Origin: Pseudomonadota bacterium
GTDB taxonomy: Bacteria; Pseudomonadota; Alphaproteobacteria; Rhizobiales; Pleomorphomonadaceae
DNA: 42,989 bases
Assembly (NCBI GenBank): GCA_018262505.1
Contig: JAGSYV010000029.1
Location: 1-42,989, forward strand
Reading direction: 5' to 3'
Made by a program: the position numbers and the translations under genes
Shown: positions 17,657 to 26,212 of the stretch, piece after piece
How the letters are laid out: each line of letters begins with the position of its first letter
How positions within the stretch are numbered: the first letter of the stretch is position 1
The notes under the pieces: model-generated
What the model was told of the DNA's origin: nothing
Database searches by the model: none
The model's input: only the letters and a program-made list of their open reading frames with translations

Positions 17657-17848
17657 TATATCGGCCGATCGCTTTCTCCTGCCTGAGGTACACCTTGAAT
17701 TCACGTGTGAATTCAAGCGGCCTGCGCATAGGATGACAGCTTGATAGGGAGCGAAAATCGGCTAAGTATTTGCTTGTAAATATAAATTTGTCATCCTCCG
17801 CGCAGGCGGAGGACCTCAGGACGAGTGAAACGAGCGGCCTCTATAGCG
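17657..17848. repeat. Palindromic element M5 (variant with a GAATTC stem)
   Basis: As in M3, the left hairpin is replaced by an 11-bp stem CTTGAATTCAC-GT-GTGAATTCAAG. The core GATAGGGAGCGAAAATCGG, the CTAAGTATTTGC segment and the right arm match M3 closely. Confidence 0.8.
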
Positions 17849-17855
17849 CTCCCCA

Positions 17856-18245
17856 TCATCCCCTTCCCCCTTTACCCCCCTCCATCCGCCGATCGAAATC
17901 CTCCCGCGCCTTCTCCACCTCGGGCAGCTTTTCCATGGTCCAGGCGTAGAGTGCGCCGAACGGCTCCACCAGCGTGCGGCCGAGCGGAGTGATCTCATAT
18001 TCTACAGCCACCGGCGACACCGGCAGGACACGGCGCAGGATCAGACCGTTGCGCTCAAGCTTGCGCAGGCACTGGGTCAGCGCCTTCTGCGTCACGCCGT
18101 CGAGCTGCCGCTTGATGGCGTTGAAGCGGGTGGGGCCGCCGCCCAGCACCGTCAGCACCATCATCGACCATTTGTCGGAGATCTGGTCGAACAGCACCCG
18201 GCCCGGGCAATCGGACGCAAAGAGGGCGACATTGCAAGCCGGCAT
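17856..18245 (-). CDS. HxlR-family transcriptional regulator
   Basis: The 129-residue protein has a winged helix of the HxlR/MarR-like type, with the family features of an early cysteine (Cys13 in DCPGRVLF), DKWSMMVLTVL near residue 25 and the recognition region TQKALTQCLRKLERNGLI about residues 52-69. HxlR proteins often sense electrophiles or redox state through such cysteines. It is divergent from the Old-Yellow-Enzyme gene at 18347, which is its likely target. Two GTATAC boxes lie between them. Confidence 0.92.
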   Translation of the reverse strand: MPACNVALFASDCPGRVLFDQISDKWSMMVLTVLGGGPTRFNAIKRQLDGVTQKALTQCLRKLERNGLILRRVLPVSPVAVEYEITPLGRTLVEPFGALYAWTMEKLPEVEKAREDFDRRMEGGKGGRG

Positions 18246-18256
18246 GGCGGTTTACT

Positions 18257-18303
18257 CCAGTATACCTGGGCGATTTAAGGTGCCTCATTGACACCACGTA
18301 TAC
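18257..18303. promoter_or_regulatory. Candidate HxlR operator region (two GTATAC boxes)
   Basis: The near-palindrome CCAGTATACCTGG at 18257-18269 and a second GTATAC at 18298-18303 lie 38 bp apart in the gap between the divergent HxlR and oxidoreductase genes. The assignment rests on symmetry and position only. Confidence 0.45.
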
Positions 18304-18346
18304 GGATTATACCTTGGCGTTTATTCATTGCAACGGAACCTCGCCC

Positions 18347-19462
<1,116 letters not shown>

Positions 19463-19478
19463 GGCGGATCGAACAACG

Positions 19479-19511
19479 CCGCCCGCCCAACCTCGGCGGG
19501 CGGTTTGTTTG
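19479..19511 (+). terminator. Intrinsic terminator of the OYE gene
   Basis: A 9-bp perfect stem, CCGCCCGCC / GGCGGGCGG, with a 7-nt loop is followed by TTTGTTT. It lies 17 bp after the stop codon. Confidence 0.9.
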
Positions 19512-19671
19512 GCAAGGCGGACGCGCCATTCGCCTCTTTCAGCGCGCGGTCAATGACAGTTGATCGCGTTCTTGTTTAAAAGGGCGACGCGGTGCTCCTA
19601 TGCGAGGGCCGTCTTGTGGTAGGTCGTCTCTCGCTCCTGACAGAGCGGAGTTTCGCCAAACGGGGTGAGCC

Positions 19672-20292
19672 ATGTCGATGAAAACAGCCAATCCGGAGAA
19701 CGCTGATGTCCAGGCGTTCTGCCGGGAAATTTCGCCCTCATCCCCTGTCTTCGTGAAGATCGTCCCCAAGGAAGATTGCACGCCGAAGGACAGCTTTGGC
19801 AATGTTCAGAAGCAGATCGACCGGTTCGGTGGAGACATGCGCGTCGGCTGGTCGATCAGGGACTGGCCGGGAGCCTACATCGAGGCCGAGCATCACGCTG
19901 TCTATGATCCGGGAAACGGAGCCGCCTTGGTTGACGTCACGCCGGCCGTCGATGGCGAAAGCCACCGGCTTTTCCTCGCCGATGAAACCGCAACTTACAA
20001 CCCGGCAAACCCAGGCGTTCGGCGCGACAACATCCGCAAAGCCCACACCAACGACCCGCTGATTCTCGAGCTCTTCAAGGTTGCAGCGGAAAAGACGCGT
20101 CTGATGAACATGATCCCCGGCGTCAGCGCGGCTCACGTTCCGCCCGCGCTCAGACAGCCCCTGGCTCTCGTCGGGCAGAGGCACGTGCAGCTCTCTATCG
20201 AAGTCTCCATGCGCTACACCTCGCGCAACGATCCCTGCTTCTGCGGCAGTGGCAAGAGATTCAAACAGTGCCATGGAGCCAAGTCCGCTTAA
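19672..20292 (+). CDS. SEC-C motif protein of unknown function
   Basis: The last 22 residues of this 206-residue protein form a SEC-C zinc-binding motif, with Cys189, Cys191, Cys200 and His201 (RNDPCFCGSGKRFKQCHG), as found at the C terminus of SecA. The first 180 residues have no domain I can name; the text about aligned YDPGNGAALVDVTPAVDG and a FLADE stretch looks like a compact soluble domain. It has no signal peptide. It may bind a protein partner or nucleic acid through the zinc motif, but the role is unknown. It lies alone upstream of element M6. Confidence 0.8.
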   Translation: MSMKTANPENADVQAFCREISPSSPVFVKIVPKEDCTPKDSFGNVQKQIDRFGGDMRVGWSIRDWPGAYIEAEHHAVYDPGNGAALVDVTPAVDGESHRLFLADETATYNPANPGVRRDNIRKAHTNDPLILELFKVAAEKTRLMNMIPGVSAAHVPPALRQPLALVGQRHVQLSIEVSMRYTSRNDPCFCGSGKRFKQCHGAKSA

Positions 20293-20394
20293 CCCGGCCA
20301 GCTTTTCCATTGAGAGCGAAGAAATGCGGGCTCGATTTTAAGTCGCGAACAGCGACACCAACTCCAATTTCCCTCGTTGCGTCCCACTCGTGCG

Positions 20395-20571
20395 AGAGCC
20401 CCATATCCGCCTCGCGTTCCATCCTGCCCGAGGTCCTCGCTTTCGCAAGGATGACAGATTTATATTTACGAAACAAACGCCTACCGGCTAGCACACGCCT
20501 CCATCAAGCTGTCATCCTTGCGAAAGCGAGGACCTCAGGACGAGAAGGCGCGACGCCTATATCAGGCGCCC
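20395..20571. repeat. Palindromic MITE-like element M6
   Basis: Outer ends CCCCATATCCGCC and GCCTATATCAGGCGC flank arms with the hairpin TCCTCGC-TTTC-GCAAGGA (mirror image in the right arm). The core, AACAAACGCCTACCGG to CCATCAAGCT, is about 55 bp and partly matches that of M10 and M11. Confidence 0.87.
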
Positions 20572-20590
20572 TTCAGCCCCTGCAGATGTG

Positions 20591-20622
20591 AAAAACCGCC
20601 CGCTGGAAGGCCAACGGGCGGC
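20591..20622 (-). terminator. Intrinsic terminator of the lipoprotein gene
   Basis: On the minus strand the stem GCCGCCCG...CGGGCGG with a 12-nt loop is followed by TTTTTC. It lies 21 bp after the stop codon of the gene at 20643-21134. Confidence 0.88.
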
Positions 20623-20642
20623 TTGTTTTGGCAACTGGCTGC

Positions 20643-21134
20643 TTATTTCTTCACCGGCGCCTGCGTCGTGGCCGGAGCGGCGGCCGCCGGCGCAGCGGGC
20701 GCCGCTGCCGGGGCGGTCGCCACGGGGGCCGTCACCTTGGCCGGAGCGGGCTTCACCGGCGCCTTGGCCGCCGTCACGGGCGGCGGAACTGCCGCTGGCG
20801 CGCAATTCTTGATGACCATTGCCTTGCGCACGGCTTCCTGCTCGCCCTTCAGCCGGCCGATCTCCGGCGCGATGTTGTCGCCGCTGAGGCTCGACACTGG
20901 CAGGCCGATCAGGATCACGCCGACCACGTCATTGGTGCGGGCCTTCTCCTGCTGCTGGGCAGCCGAGGCGTAAGCGGAGGAGAGACGCAGCGTCTCCTCG
21001 GCGAGCTGCGGGCAGCTCCAGGCCTGATAGCTGACCTCGCTCACATAGGATGGCGCAATGCTCTCAGGGCTTTTGGCGCAAGCGCCAAGCGCGGCGGCAA
21101 CAGCCACCACGCCGACAATCGTTAGCTTGTTCAA
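20643..21134 (-). CDS. Putative lipoprotein with Ala/Pro-rich tail
   Basis: The 163-residue product has a lipoprotein signal with lipobox LGAC (Cys19), a middle part with SYQAWSCPQLAEE (about residues 34-46) and a helical region to about residue 105, then an Ala/Pro/Val/Lys-rich, low-complexity tail of about 50 residues. A similar pattern (Cys-Pro-x-Leu...LS.A...Q near a lipobox) is common in small Hyphomicrobiales lipoproteins of unknown function. It should be anchored in the outer membrane. It has its own terminator and is divergent from the Rrf2 gene. Confidence 0.78.
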   Translation of the reverse strand: MNKLTIVGVVAVAAALGACAKSPESIAPSYVSEVSYQAWSCPQLAEETLRLSSAYASAAQQQEKARTNDVVGVILIGLPVSSLSGDNIAPEIGRLKGEQEAVRKAMVIKNCAPAAVPPPVTAAKAPVKPAPAKVTAPVATAPAAAPAAPAAAAPATTQAPVKK

Positions 21135-21233
21135 GGTATCCCCCAGTTCGAATGGCAGGAACCTAAAGCCAAAATCGGAAGCCGTCTATTTAACGTTGTG
21201 GTTTTCAACCATTCGAAAGTTGAACCCGATCTC

Positions 21234-21263
21234 TTGCATTTACCCTCTCACGCAACATATAAA
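21234..21263 (+). promoter_or_regulatory. Candidate promoter of the Rrf2 gene (possibly leaderless)
   Basis: TTGCAT at 21234 and TATAAA at 21258 are spaced by 18 bp. The start codon is at 21269, so transcription would begin at or next to the ATG and the mRNA would have no 5' leader, unless translation starts later. Confidence 0.45.
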
Positions 21264-21268
21264 GTTAC

Positions 21269-21733
21269 ATGAGAAAAGACAGCCGATTGTCGGGCGTGCT
21301 GCACGTCCTCCTGCATATGGCGGAAACCTCCGGGCCGGTCACCTCGGAAGCGCTGGCGCGTGCCATGGACACCAACCCTGTGGTTGTCAGGCGCATCATG
21401 GCCGGCCTGCGCGAGCAGGGCTATGTCCGCTCCGACAAGGGGCATGGCGGCGGCTGGACCATCGCTGCGGACCTCCACACGGTGACGCTGCGCGACATCT
21501 ACGCCGCGCTCGGCGAACCGGAAATCCTGGCGATGGGCAACCGCGCCGAGATGCCCGGCTGCCTCGTCGAACAAGCCGTCAACGCCGCCCTGGGCGATGC
21601 GCTTGCCGAGGCCGAAGCCCTTCTTCTCCGCCGGTTCGGCGAGGTCACGCTTGCCGCGCTGAGCGCCGACGTCCACCGCCGCTTCCTCACGCGCGGCGGC
21701 TCGCCCGACCTGGAGCACAGCCATGCCCACTGA
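21269..21733 (+). CDS. Rrf2-family transcriptional regulator
   Basis: The 154-residue protein has the Rrf2 winged helix (about residues 1-65: [14 protein letters not shown], then [20 protein letters not shown]) and the GHGGGW wing. It has a single cysteine (MPGCLVEQ, near residue 99), so the three-cysteine FeS cluster of IscR or NsrR is not present; it is closer to the YwnA type. It is followed by a reduced flavoprotein gene and a methyltransferase gene with 11-bp and 4-bp overlaps, so it likely controls its own operon. Confidence 0.92.
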   Translation: MRKDSRLSGVLHVLLHMAETSGPVTSEALARAMDTNPVVVRRIMAGLREQGYVRSDKGHGGGWTIAADLHTVTLRDIYAALGEPEILAMGNRAEMPGCLVEQAVNAALGDALAEAEALLLRRFGEVTLAALSADVHRRFLTRGGSPDLEHSHAH

Positions 21734-21890
21734 TGTCGTCATCATCGGTGGCGCCTTCGCCGAGCCCGCCGCCGCCATCGACGACGGCCCGCTCGGCCCG
21801 ATCATCCGCACCGACGCCGACAAGCAAACCACCGTCCCCGGTCTCTACGCCGCCGGCACCTCGGTCCACCGCGCCCTGGTCTTTGGATGA
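21723..21890 (+). pseudogene. Remnant of a thioredoxin-reductase-like flavoprotein (55 codons left)
   Basis: The frame begins with the FAD-binding strand DVVIIGG of a thioredoxin-reductase-like enzyme and ends with the typical C-terminal parts GPLGPIIRTDADKQTTVPG, LYAAG and HRALVFG. Nearly all of the usual ~300 residues in between are missing. The end also lacks the segment between YAAG and the final HRALVFG. The reading frame is still open with an ATG and overlaps both neighbours. It is a decayed gene or, less likely, a new small protein. In related genomes an intact flavoprotein commonly sits between such an Rrf2 gene and methyltransferase. Confidence 0.7.
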
Positions 21891-22549
21891 GCCCCATGCA
21901 ACCCTTCACCGACCCCGCCTTCGTCGCCAGCTATGCCGACACCGCGCCCAAAATGGTGCCCGGCTACGCCGACCTGCATCGCATGACGTCGATCCTGCTG
22001 GCCGAGCGCGCGCCCGAGGCCGCCGAGATCCTGGTGGTCGGCGCCGGCGGCGGCCTGGAGCTGAAAGCCTTCGCCGAGGCCGAGCCGGGCTGGCGCTTCC
22101 TGGGCGTCGATCCCTCCGCCGAAATGCTCGACCTCGCCCGCCGCATCCTCGGGCCGCTTGAGGCGCGCGCCGACCTCCGGCAAGGCGCCGTCGAGGCCGC
22201 CCCATCCGGCCCGTTCGACGGCGCCACCTGCCTGTTGACGCTGCATTTCCTGAAGCGCGACGCGCGGCTCGGCACGCTCAGGCAGATCCATCGCCGCCTC
22301 AAACCCGGCGCGGCGCTGGTGGTGGCCCACCACAGCGCGCCGGACGGCGCCGACCTCCGCCGCTGGCTCACCCGCTCCCTCGCCTTCGCCGGCAAGTCCA
22401 CCGCCGAGAAGGAAGCCGCCACCATGGCGACGCACCTGCCGGTCCTGACAGCAGCGGACGACGAAGCCCTCCTCCGCGAGGCCGGCTTCTCGGACATCGC
22501 CCTGTTCTACGCCGGCTTCTCGCTGCGCGGCTGGGTGGCCGTGGCGTGA
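21887..22549 (+). CDS. Class I SAM-dependent methyltransferase
   Basis: The 220-residue protein has a Rossmann methyltransferase fold with motif I at about residues 47-55 (ILVVGAGGGLEL), the acidic residue after the second strand (LGVDPSAEM, about residue 73) and motif IV-VI regions (LTLHFLK and LKPGAALVV). The start overlaps the stop of the flavoprotein remnant (ATGA). An ATG three codons later is also possible. The substrate is unknown. The Rrf2-flavoprotein-methyltransferase grouping suggests a stress response role, but that is an inference. Confidence 0.88.
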   Translation: MSPMQPFTDPAFVASYADTAPKMVPGYADLHRMTSILLAERAPEAAEILVVGAGGGLELKAFAEAEPGWRFLGVDPSAEMLDLARRILGPLEARADLRQGAVEAAPSGPFDGATCLLTLHFLKRDARLGTLRQIHRRLKPGAALVVAHHSAPDGADLRRWLTRSLAFAGKSTAEKEAATMATHLPVLTAADDEALLREAGFSDIALFYAGFSLRGWVAVA

Positions 22550-22587
22550 TGTGAACAGGCGGAACCACGGTCAGCCCACCTCGTAGA

Positions 22588-22757
22588 GAGCCCTATATCG
22601 ACCCCGTGCCCCATTCTGCCTGAGGTCCTGCGCCTGCGCGCAGGATGACAGTTAAATTATATATATGAAACATATACATAGCGCATCCATAAGGTGTCAT
22701 CCTGCGCGCAGGCGCAGGACCTCAGGACGCGAAGGCGCAACGGCGATATCAGGTGCC
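22588..22757. repeat. Palindromic MITE-like element M7
   Basis: The outer ends are CCCTATATCGACCC and GATATCAGGTGCC. Both arms have the stem TCCTGCGC/GCGCAGGA. The core is AT-rich (TTAAATTATATATATG), then CATAGCGCATCCATAAGG. Confidence 0.87.
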
Positions 22758-22819
22758 TTTCAGCCCTAACCGATCACCTTCATGCCTGCCGGCGCACCAA
22801 CTCCGTCACGTAAGCGTCC

Positions 22820-23347
22820 TCATCTACCCTCAGCCCCGGCTTTCATCTTCGCCCGCGCGTCGAGAAAGGCCTGGGTCAGGCGCGCCAGAACCGGCGACGT
22901 CACGCTGCCGTTGGCGCCGCCGATCGAGTCCTCGATGTGGATCCGCCTGAGATCGGCCATGAAGTCGTCCCACAGGGCGGGACCGCCGACTTCCAGGAGT
23001 TCGGCCCGGATGCTCAGGTCCTCGCTGACCGGCAGGTGCCGCCGCCCCCAGGCGCCGATCGCCGCCAGCACCGGCACCAGTTGAATGGCCGGCTCGGTCA
23101 GGCTGTAGATGGATTTCTGGCTGTGGCTGGGATCATCCTGCTTGCTGACGAGGCCGAGCGCCACCAGCCGCTTCAGCCGCGCGGCGAGAATGTTGGAGGC
23201 GATCCCCTCCTGCGAATGCGTGAGCAACTCGCGGAAATGCCGACGGTTGCCGAACATGATGTCGCGGATCACCACCAGGCTCCAACGGTCGCCCAGCACC
23301 TCCATCGTCAGGTTGATCGGGCACCCCGACCGCCGCTCGATATCCAC
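22820..23347 (-). CDS. HxlR-family transcriptional regulator (long form)
   Basis: The 175-residue protein has the HxlR winged helix: the early cysteine Cys9 (RRSGCPINLTMEVLGDRWS), then FRELLTHSQEGIASNILAARL about residues 37-57. It has a C-terminal extension of about 70 residues beyond the usual HxlR length. It is divergent from the dihydrofolate-reductase-like gene at 23438 with a 90 bp gap, which is the likely target. I found no clear dyad in the gap. Confidence 0.9.
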   Translation of the reverse strand: MDIERRSGCPINLTMEVLGDRWSLVVIRDIMFGNRRHFRELLTHSQEGIASNILAARLKRLVALGLVSKQDDPSHSQKSIYSLTEPAIQLVPVLAAIGAWGRRHLPVSEDLSIRAELLEVGGPALWDDFMADLRRIHIEDSIGGANGSVTSPVLARLTQAFLDARAKMKAGAEGR

Positions 23348-23437
23348 TTAGCCCCCCTCGAAAAAGACATCTTGCAAATTAGGATTTCTAGTGTCAGCTT
23401 ACAACCGGTTTCATTATGCAATCGGTAGGAGGCTGAT

Positions 23438-24082
23438 ATGGCAAAGCTACGCGTCGCGGCTTTTTCGCTGTCGATCGACGGGTTCGGCGCCGGGCCGGAG
23501 CAGAGCCTGAACGATCCCATGGGCAAGGGTGGCATGGCGCTGCATGGCTGGTTTGTGGCCACGCGCACCTTCCGAACGATGTTCGGCAAGGAAGGCGGTT
23601 CGACGGGCACGGACGACAAATACGCCGCCCTCGGCAATACCGCCAACTTCGGCGCCTTCATCCTCGGCCGCAACATGTTCGGCCCGGTGCGCGGCGACTG
23701 GCCGGATGACAGCTGGAAAGGCTGGTGGGGCGACAACCCGCCCTATCACGCGCCCACCTTCGTGCTCACCCATTACCCGCGCGCGCCCCTGGTGATGGAG
23801 GGCGGCACCACGTTCCACTTCGTCACCGGCGGCATCGAAGAGGCGCTCGCCAAGGCGAAAGAAGCCGCCGGCGACAAGGATATCAAGATCGGCGGCGGCG
23901 TCAGCACGGTGCGCCAGTATCTCCAGGCCGGCCTGATCGACGAGCTGCATTTCGCCATTTCGCCGGTGGTGCTCGGCCGGGGCGAAGCAATGTTCGCCGG
24001 CATCGACCTCCCCGCCCTCGGCTTCCGCGTCGCCAGCTCCGAGGCGACGGAACACGCCACCCACATCGTGCTGACGAAGTGA
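23438..24082 (+). CDS. Dihydrofolate reductase family protein (RibD C-terminal-like)
   Basis: The 214-residue protein has the fold of the RibD C-terminal/DHFR-like family. It begins LRVAAFSLSIDGFGAG, has FILGRNMFGPVRG in the middle, GGGVSTVRQYLQAGLIDELH (about 150-170) and the end DELHFAISPVVLGRGEAMF. These are the NADPH- and substrate-binding segments of the family. Such stand-alone members are usually of unknown substrate. Ribosome-binding site AGGAGG precedes the ATG. Control by the divergent HxlR regulator is probable. Confidence 0.9.
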   Translation: MAKLRVAAFSLSIDGFGAGPEQSLNDPMGKGGMALHGWFVATRTFRTMFGKEGGSTGTDDKYAALGNTANFGAFILGRNMFGPVRGDWPDDSWKGWWGDNPPYHAPTFVLTHYPRAPLVMEGGTTFHFVTGGIEEALAKAKEAAGDKDIKIGGGVSTVRQYLQAGLIDELHFAISPVVLGRGEAMFAGIDLPALGFRVASSEATEHATHIVLTK

Positions 24083-24096
24083 GCACCGCTGCCGAT

Positions 24097-24126
24097 GGCG
24101 CCCCATATCAACGGGGCGCCGCTTTC
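24097..24126. terminator. Hairpin between convergent DHFR-like and higA genes
   Basis: A perfect 8-bp stem, GGCGCCCC / GGGGCGCC, with an 8-nt loop is followed on the plus strand by GCTTTC. It probably terminates the DHFR-like gene; the T-run is weak. Confidence 0.55.
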
Positions 24127-24162
24127 ACTGCCTCAACCACCGCCCGCAAAGCGGTATGCCCT

Positions 24163-24471
24163 CTACGCCGCCGTCGCCAGCGGTTTGGCGCGCTCGATCC
24201 GCGTTCGTTCCTTGGGGCTGTTCATGGCCTCCCACAGGTCGCTGCGGCGCTGGATGTTCAGCCAGAAATCCGGGCTGTTGCCGAACACCCGCGCCAGAAT
24301 GAGTGCGGTCGCCGCCGTCACGGTGCGGCGGCTGTTGCAGAGCTCGTTGACATGCTTGCGCTGGACACCCATCGCCTCGGCCAGCACCGCCTGGGTCAGG
24401 CCGAGCGGCTGCATGAACTCTTCGGTCAGGATCTCGCCGACGGTCACCGGCTTGCGCTTGGTCGTCAACAT
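24163..24471 (-). CDS. higA: HigA-family antitoxin, apparently without an intact toxin
   Basis: The 102-residue protein matches HigA antitoxins of the XRE type: VGEILTEEFMQPLGLTQ (11-27), the helix-turn-helix AEAMGVQRKHVNEL (32-45) and ALILARVFGNSPDFWLN (56-72). In higBA operons the toxin gene lies directly upstream. Here only a short piece that resembles the end of HigB is upstream (24480-24545). So this may be an orphan antitoxin kept as a regulator, or part of a decaying locus. Confidence 0.88.
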   Translation of the reverse strand: MLTTKRKPVTVGEILTEEFMQPLGLTQAVLAEAMGVQRKHVNELCNSRRTVTAATALILARVFGNSPDFWLNIQRRSDLWEAMNSPKERTRIERAKPLATAA

Positions 24472-24479
24472 GCGTCACC

Positions 24480-24545
24480 TCACCGATAGTCGTCGAGATA
24501 GAGGTCCAAGGTTTCACCCTGCTCCACGGCCGTGGCTGTTCCACC
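24480..24545 (-). pseudogene. Possible 3' remnant of a higB toxin gene
   Basis: A frame of 21 codons directly upstream of higA ends EQGETLDLYLDDYR and a stop. The pattern ...G...D....DY[HR] at the very end is like HigB/RelE toxins, and the position and strand are right. A TAG stop interrupts the frame just upstream, and nothing further resembles a toxin. The match is short, so this is tentative. Confidence 0.35.
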
Positions 24546-24572
24546 CTAACGAATCCCGAGCCCTCCCAAAAG

Positions 24573-25109
24573 TCAACGCACAGGCGACGCCGAAGGCATG
24601 AGGTCGCGGTAGAGGATGAAATTCTCGTGCCTCTCGCCCTCCAGCGCGAAATAGCGCGAGCCGTTGCGGCGGAACTGCTGCGCCTCGTAGAAGCGGATGG
24701 CCGGCGCGTTCTCGTGGTTCACGGCCAGCCAGAAGCTCTTGAGGTTGCGCTGCCGGCAGATGTCCGACGCAGTGGCCAGCAGCCCCGAACCAATCCCCTG
24801 CCGCGCGTGGCGCGCCCGGACGTACAGCGTCACGATCTCGGTCGTGAGCTCGGGAATGGTTGGACAGGCGGCCTCGAAATCCATCCGCAGATAACCGAGC
24901 AGATAGTCGCCTTGCTCGCACTTCACGACGGTCTGGTTATTGTCGGCCAGATGCTCCGCGAACCTCTCGGCGGTGAATTCCCTGAGGACATAGTCCGAAA
25001 AGGCCTTGCGGATACCGTCCCTGGCATAGGTGTGAAGCCAGACTTCAATGGAAAGCGCCGCCAGATTAGCGGCATCGGCGGTATCCGCCACAGCATAGCG
25101 AAATTCCAT
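24573..25109 (-). CDS. GNAT-family N-acetyltransferase
   Basis: The 178-residue protein has the GNAT fold: beta 4 EIVTLYVRARHARQGIG (about 91-107) with the acetyl-CoA pyrophosphate loop R-x-x-x-G-I-G, and WLAVNHENAPAIRFYEAQQF (about 127-146), the typical motif B. The N-terminal VWLHTYARDGI resembles members that act on small molecules or protein N termini. Substrate is unknown. The ATG at 25109 is used. It has no clear operon partner. Confidence 0.92.
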   Translation of the reverse strand: MEFRYAVADTADAANLAALSIEVWLHTYARDGIRKAFSDYVLREFTAERFAEHLADNNQTVVKCEQGDYLLGYLRMDFEAACPTIPELTTEIVTLYVRARHARQGIGSGLLATASDICRQRNLKSFWLAVNHENAPAIRFYEAQQFRRNGSRYFALEGERHENFILYRDLMPSASPVR

Positions 25110-25301
25110 TCCGGTCTCCGTGGACGGTGGGGTCAGCGATCTTTTTTGGCAACGCCAGACGATAAGGTAGACCGTGTCAAAAGTTTACTGATGACGCATC
25201 ATGGCACCCGATGTGAACCTGACAAGGTTATCCGGTCCGACATAATCGCCCACTTCAGGCAGAAGCAGCGTCTGTGATCGGTCTGTTCAAAGGAGAGCCG
25301 T

Positions 25302-25670
25302 ATGCACCCGCAAGACCACATGAAACTCTATGAGACCAGAGTTAATCTGCGGCGCTTCGATGAGGTTGCCCCACTCATATCGTCGGAGGCGGTCTTCTGG
25401 TTTACCGACGGCACCTATCACGGAATCGATGCCATAAAGGCTGCGTTCGAAGAAACATGGCGCAAACTTCAAAACGAAGTGTACTGGCTGGAGGACGTCG
25501 ACTGGATTGCAATGAGCGATACCGCCGCAAGCTGCACGTACCGCTTCCGATGGAAGGCCGATATTGACGGGAAAACTTACGAAGGCGACGGTCGTGGCAC
25601 GACAGTACTGCGAAAGGAGGGCGCGCAATGGAAGATCGTCCACGAGCACCTCAGCCGCTTTCCAAAATGA
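25302..25670 (+). CDS. NTF2/SnoaL-like domain protein
   Basis: The 122-residue protein has the cone-shaped NTF2-like fold: an N-terminal helix with DEVAPLISSEAVFWFTDG (19-36) and the end GTTVLRKEGAQWKIVHEHLSR (about 98-118). Members include ketosteroid isomerase-like enzymes and many proteins of unknown role. The conserved C-terminal KIVHEHLS pattern is typical of the calcium/calmodulin kinase association-like subgroup. The AAGGAG site 6 bases before the ATG supports the start. Confidence 0.85.
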   Translation: MHPQDHMKLYETRVNLRRFDEVAPLISSEAVFWFTDGTYHGIDAIKAAFEETWRKLQNEVYWLEDVDWIAMSDTAASCTYRFRWKADIDGKTYEGDGRGTTVLRKEGAQWKIVHEHLSRFPK

Positions 25671-25718
25671 ACAAGCTCCTTTTGATACGGTTTGCCGGAG
25701 TGTGACGAAGACGGCAAC

Positions 25719-25966
25719 GGCGCCCTATATCGGCGGCGCCCCTACCCTGCCTGAGATCCTCGCCTGCGCCACGATGACAAGTCGTGTAGCGGATGCTCAC
25801 ATGCCGATATCGCCCTATATCGACGGCGCGCCCTATCCTGCCTGAGGTTCTCTGCCTTCGCAGAGAATGACAATCTATGTATATGTTTTAATTATATAAA
25901 TCTGTCATCCTACGCGAATGCGTAGGACCTCGGGCCGGAAGGAGCGAGCGGCGGATATCATGCGCC
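25719..25966. repeat. Palindromic element M8 with an additional left arm
   Basis: A degenerate left arm (GCGCCCTATATCGG...GAGATCCTCGCC, 25719-25785) precedes a complete element (25811-25966). In the complete copy the left stem is TTCTCTGC/GCAGAGAA, a paired change against TCCTCTGC/GCAGAGGA, and the right stem is CCTACGCG-AAT-GCGTAGG. Confidence 0.83.
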
Positions 25967-26045
25967 TTTTTGGCCCAGGTCGATCGCCTCGCGCGAGCCA
26001 ATCCCCCCATTCACCGCGACCCCGAGCTTAACGCCGCAAGCCCCT

Positions 26046-26136
26046 CACACCGCCGCTCTCAGCGCCTGAACCACCGCTTGCACCGCCGGCACGGCATGGA
26101 GATCGGAATGCACGGCCAGCCACACCCCGCGCAAAG
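26046..26136 (-). pseudogene. 3' remnant of a LysR-type regulator gene
   Basis: On the minus strand about 30 codons read WLAVHSDLHAVPAVQAVVQA and a short tail with TGA. They correspond to the last residues of the intact LysR gene at 26915-27760 (WLAVHTDLHAAPAVRAVVEA). The following noncoding bases (GCTTAACG-CGCAAGCCC) are also shared. So about 110 bp containing the end of a LysR gene occur twice, with the GNAT gene at 26213-26716 between them. Confidence 0.75.
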
Positions 26137-26212
26137 GGAAATTACTTGACGGATAGGATGCAATACGACGCTAATCTGGTCATTGACCGAAACATATTGA
26201 GATATTGCGATC

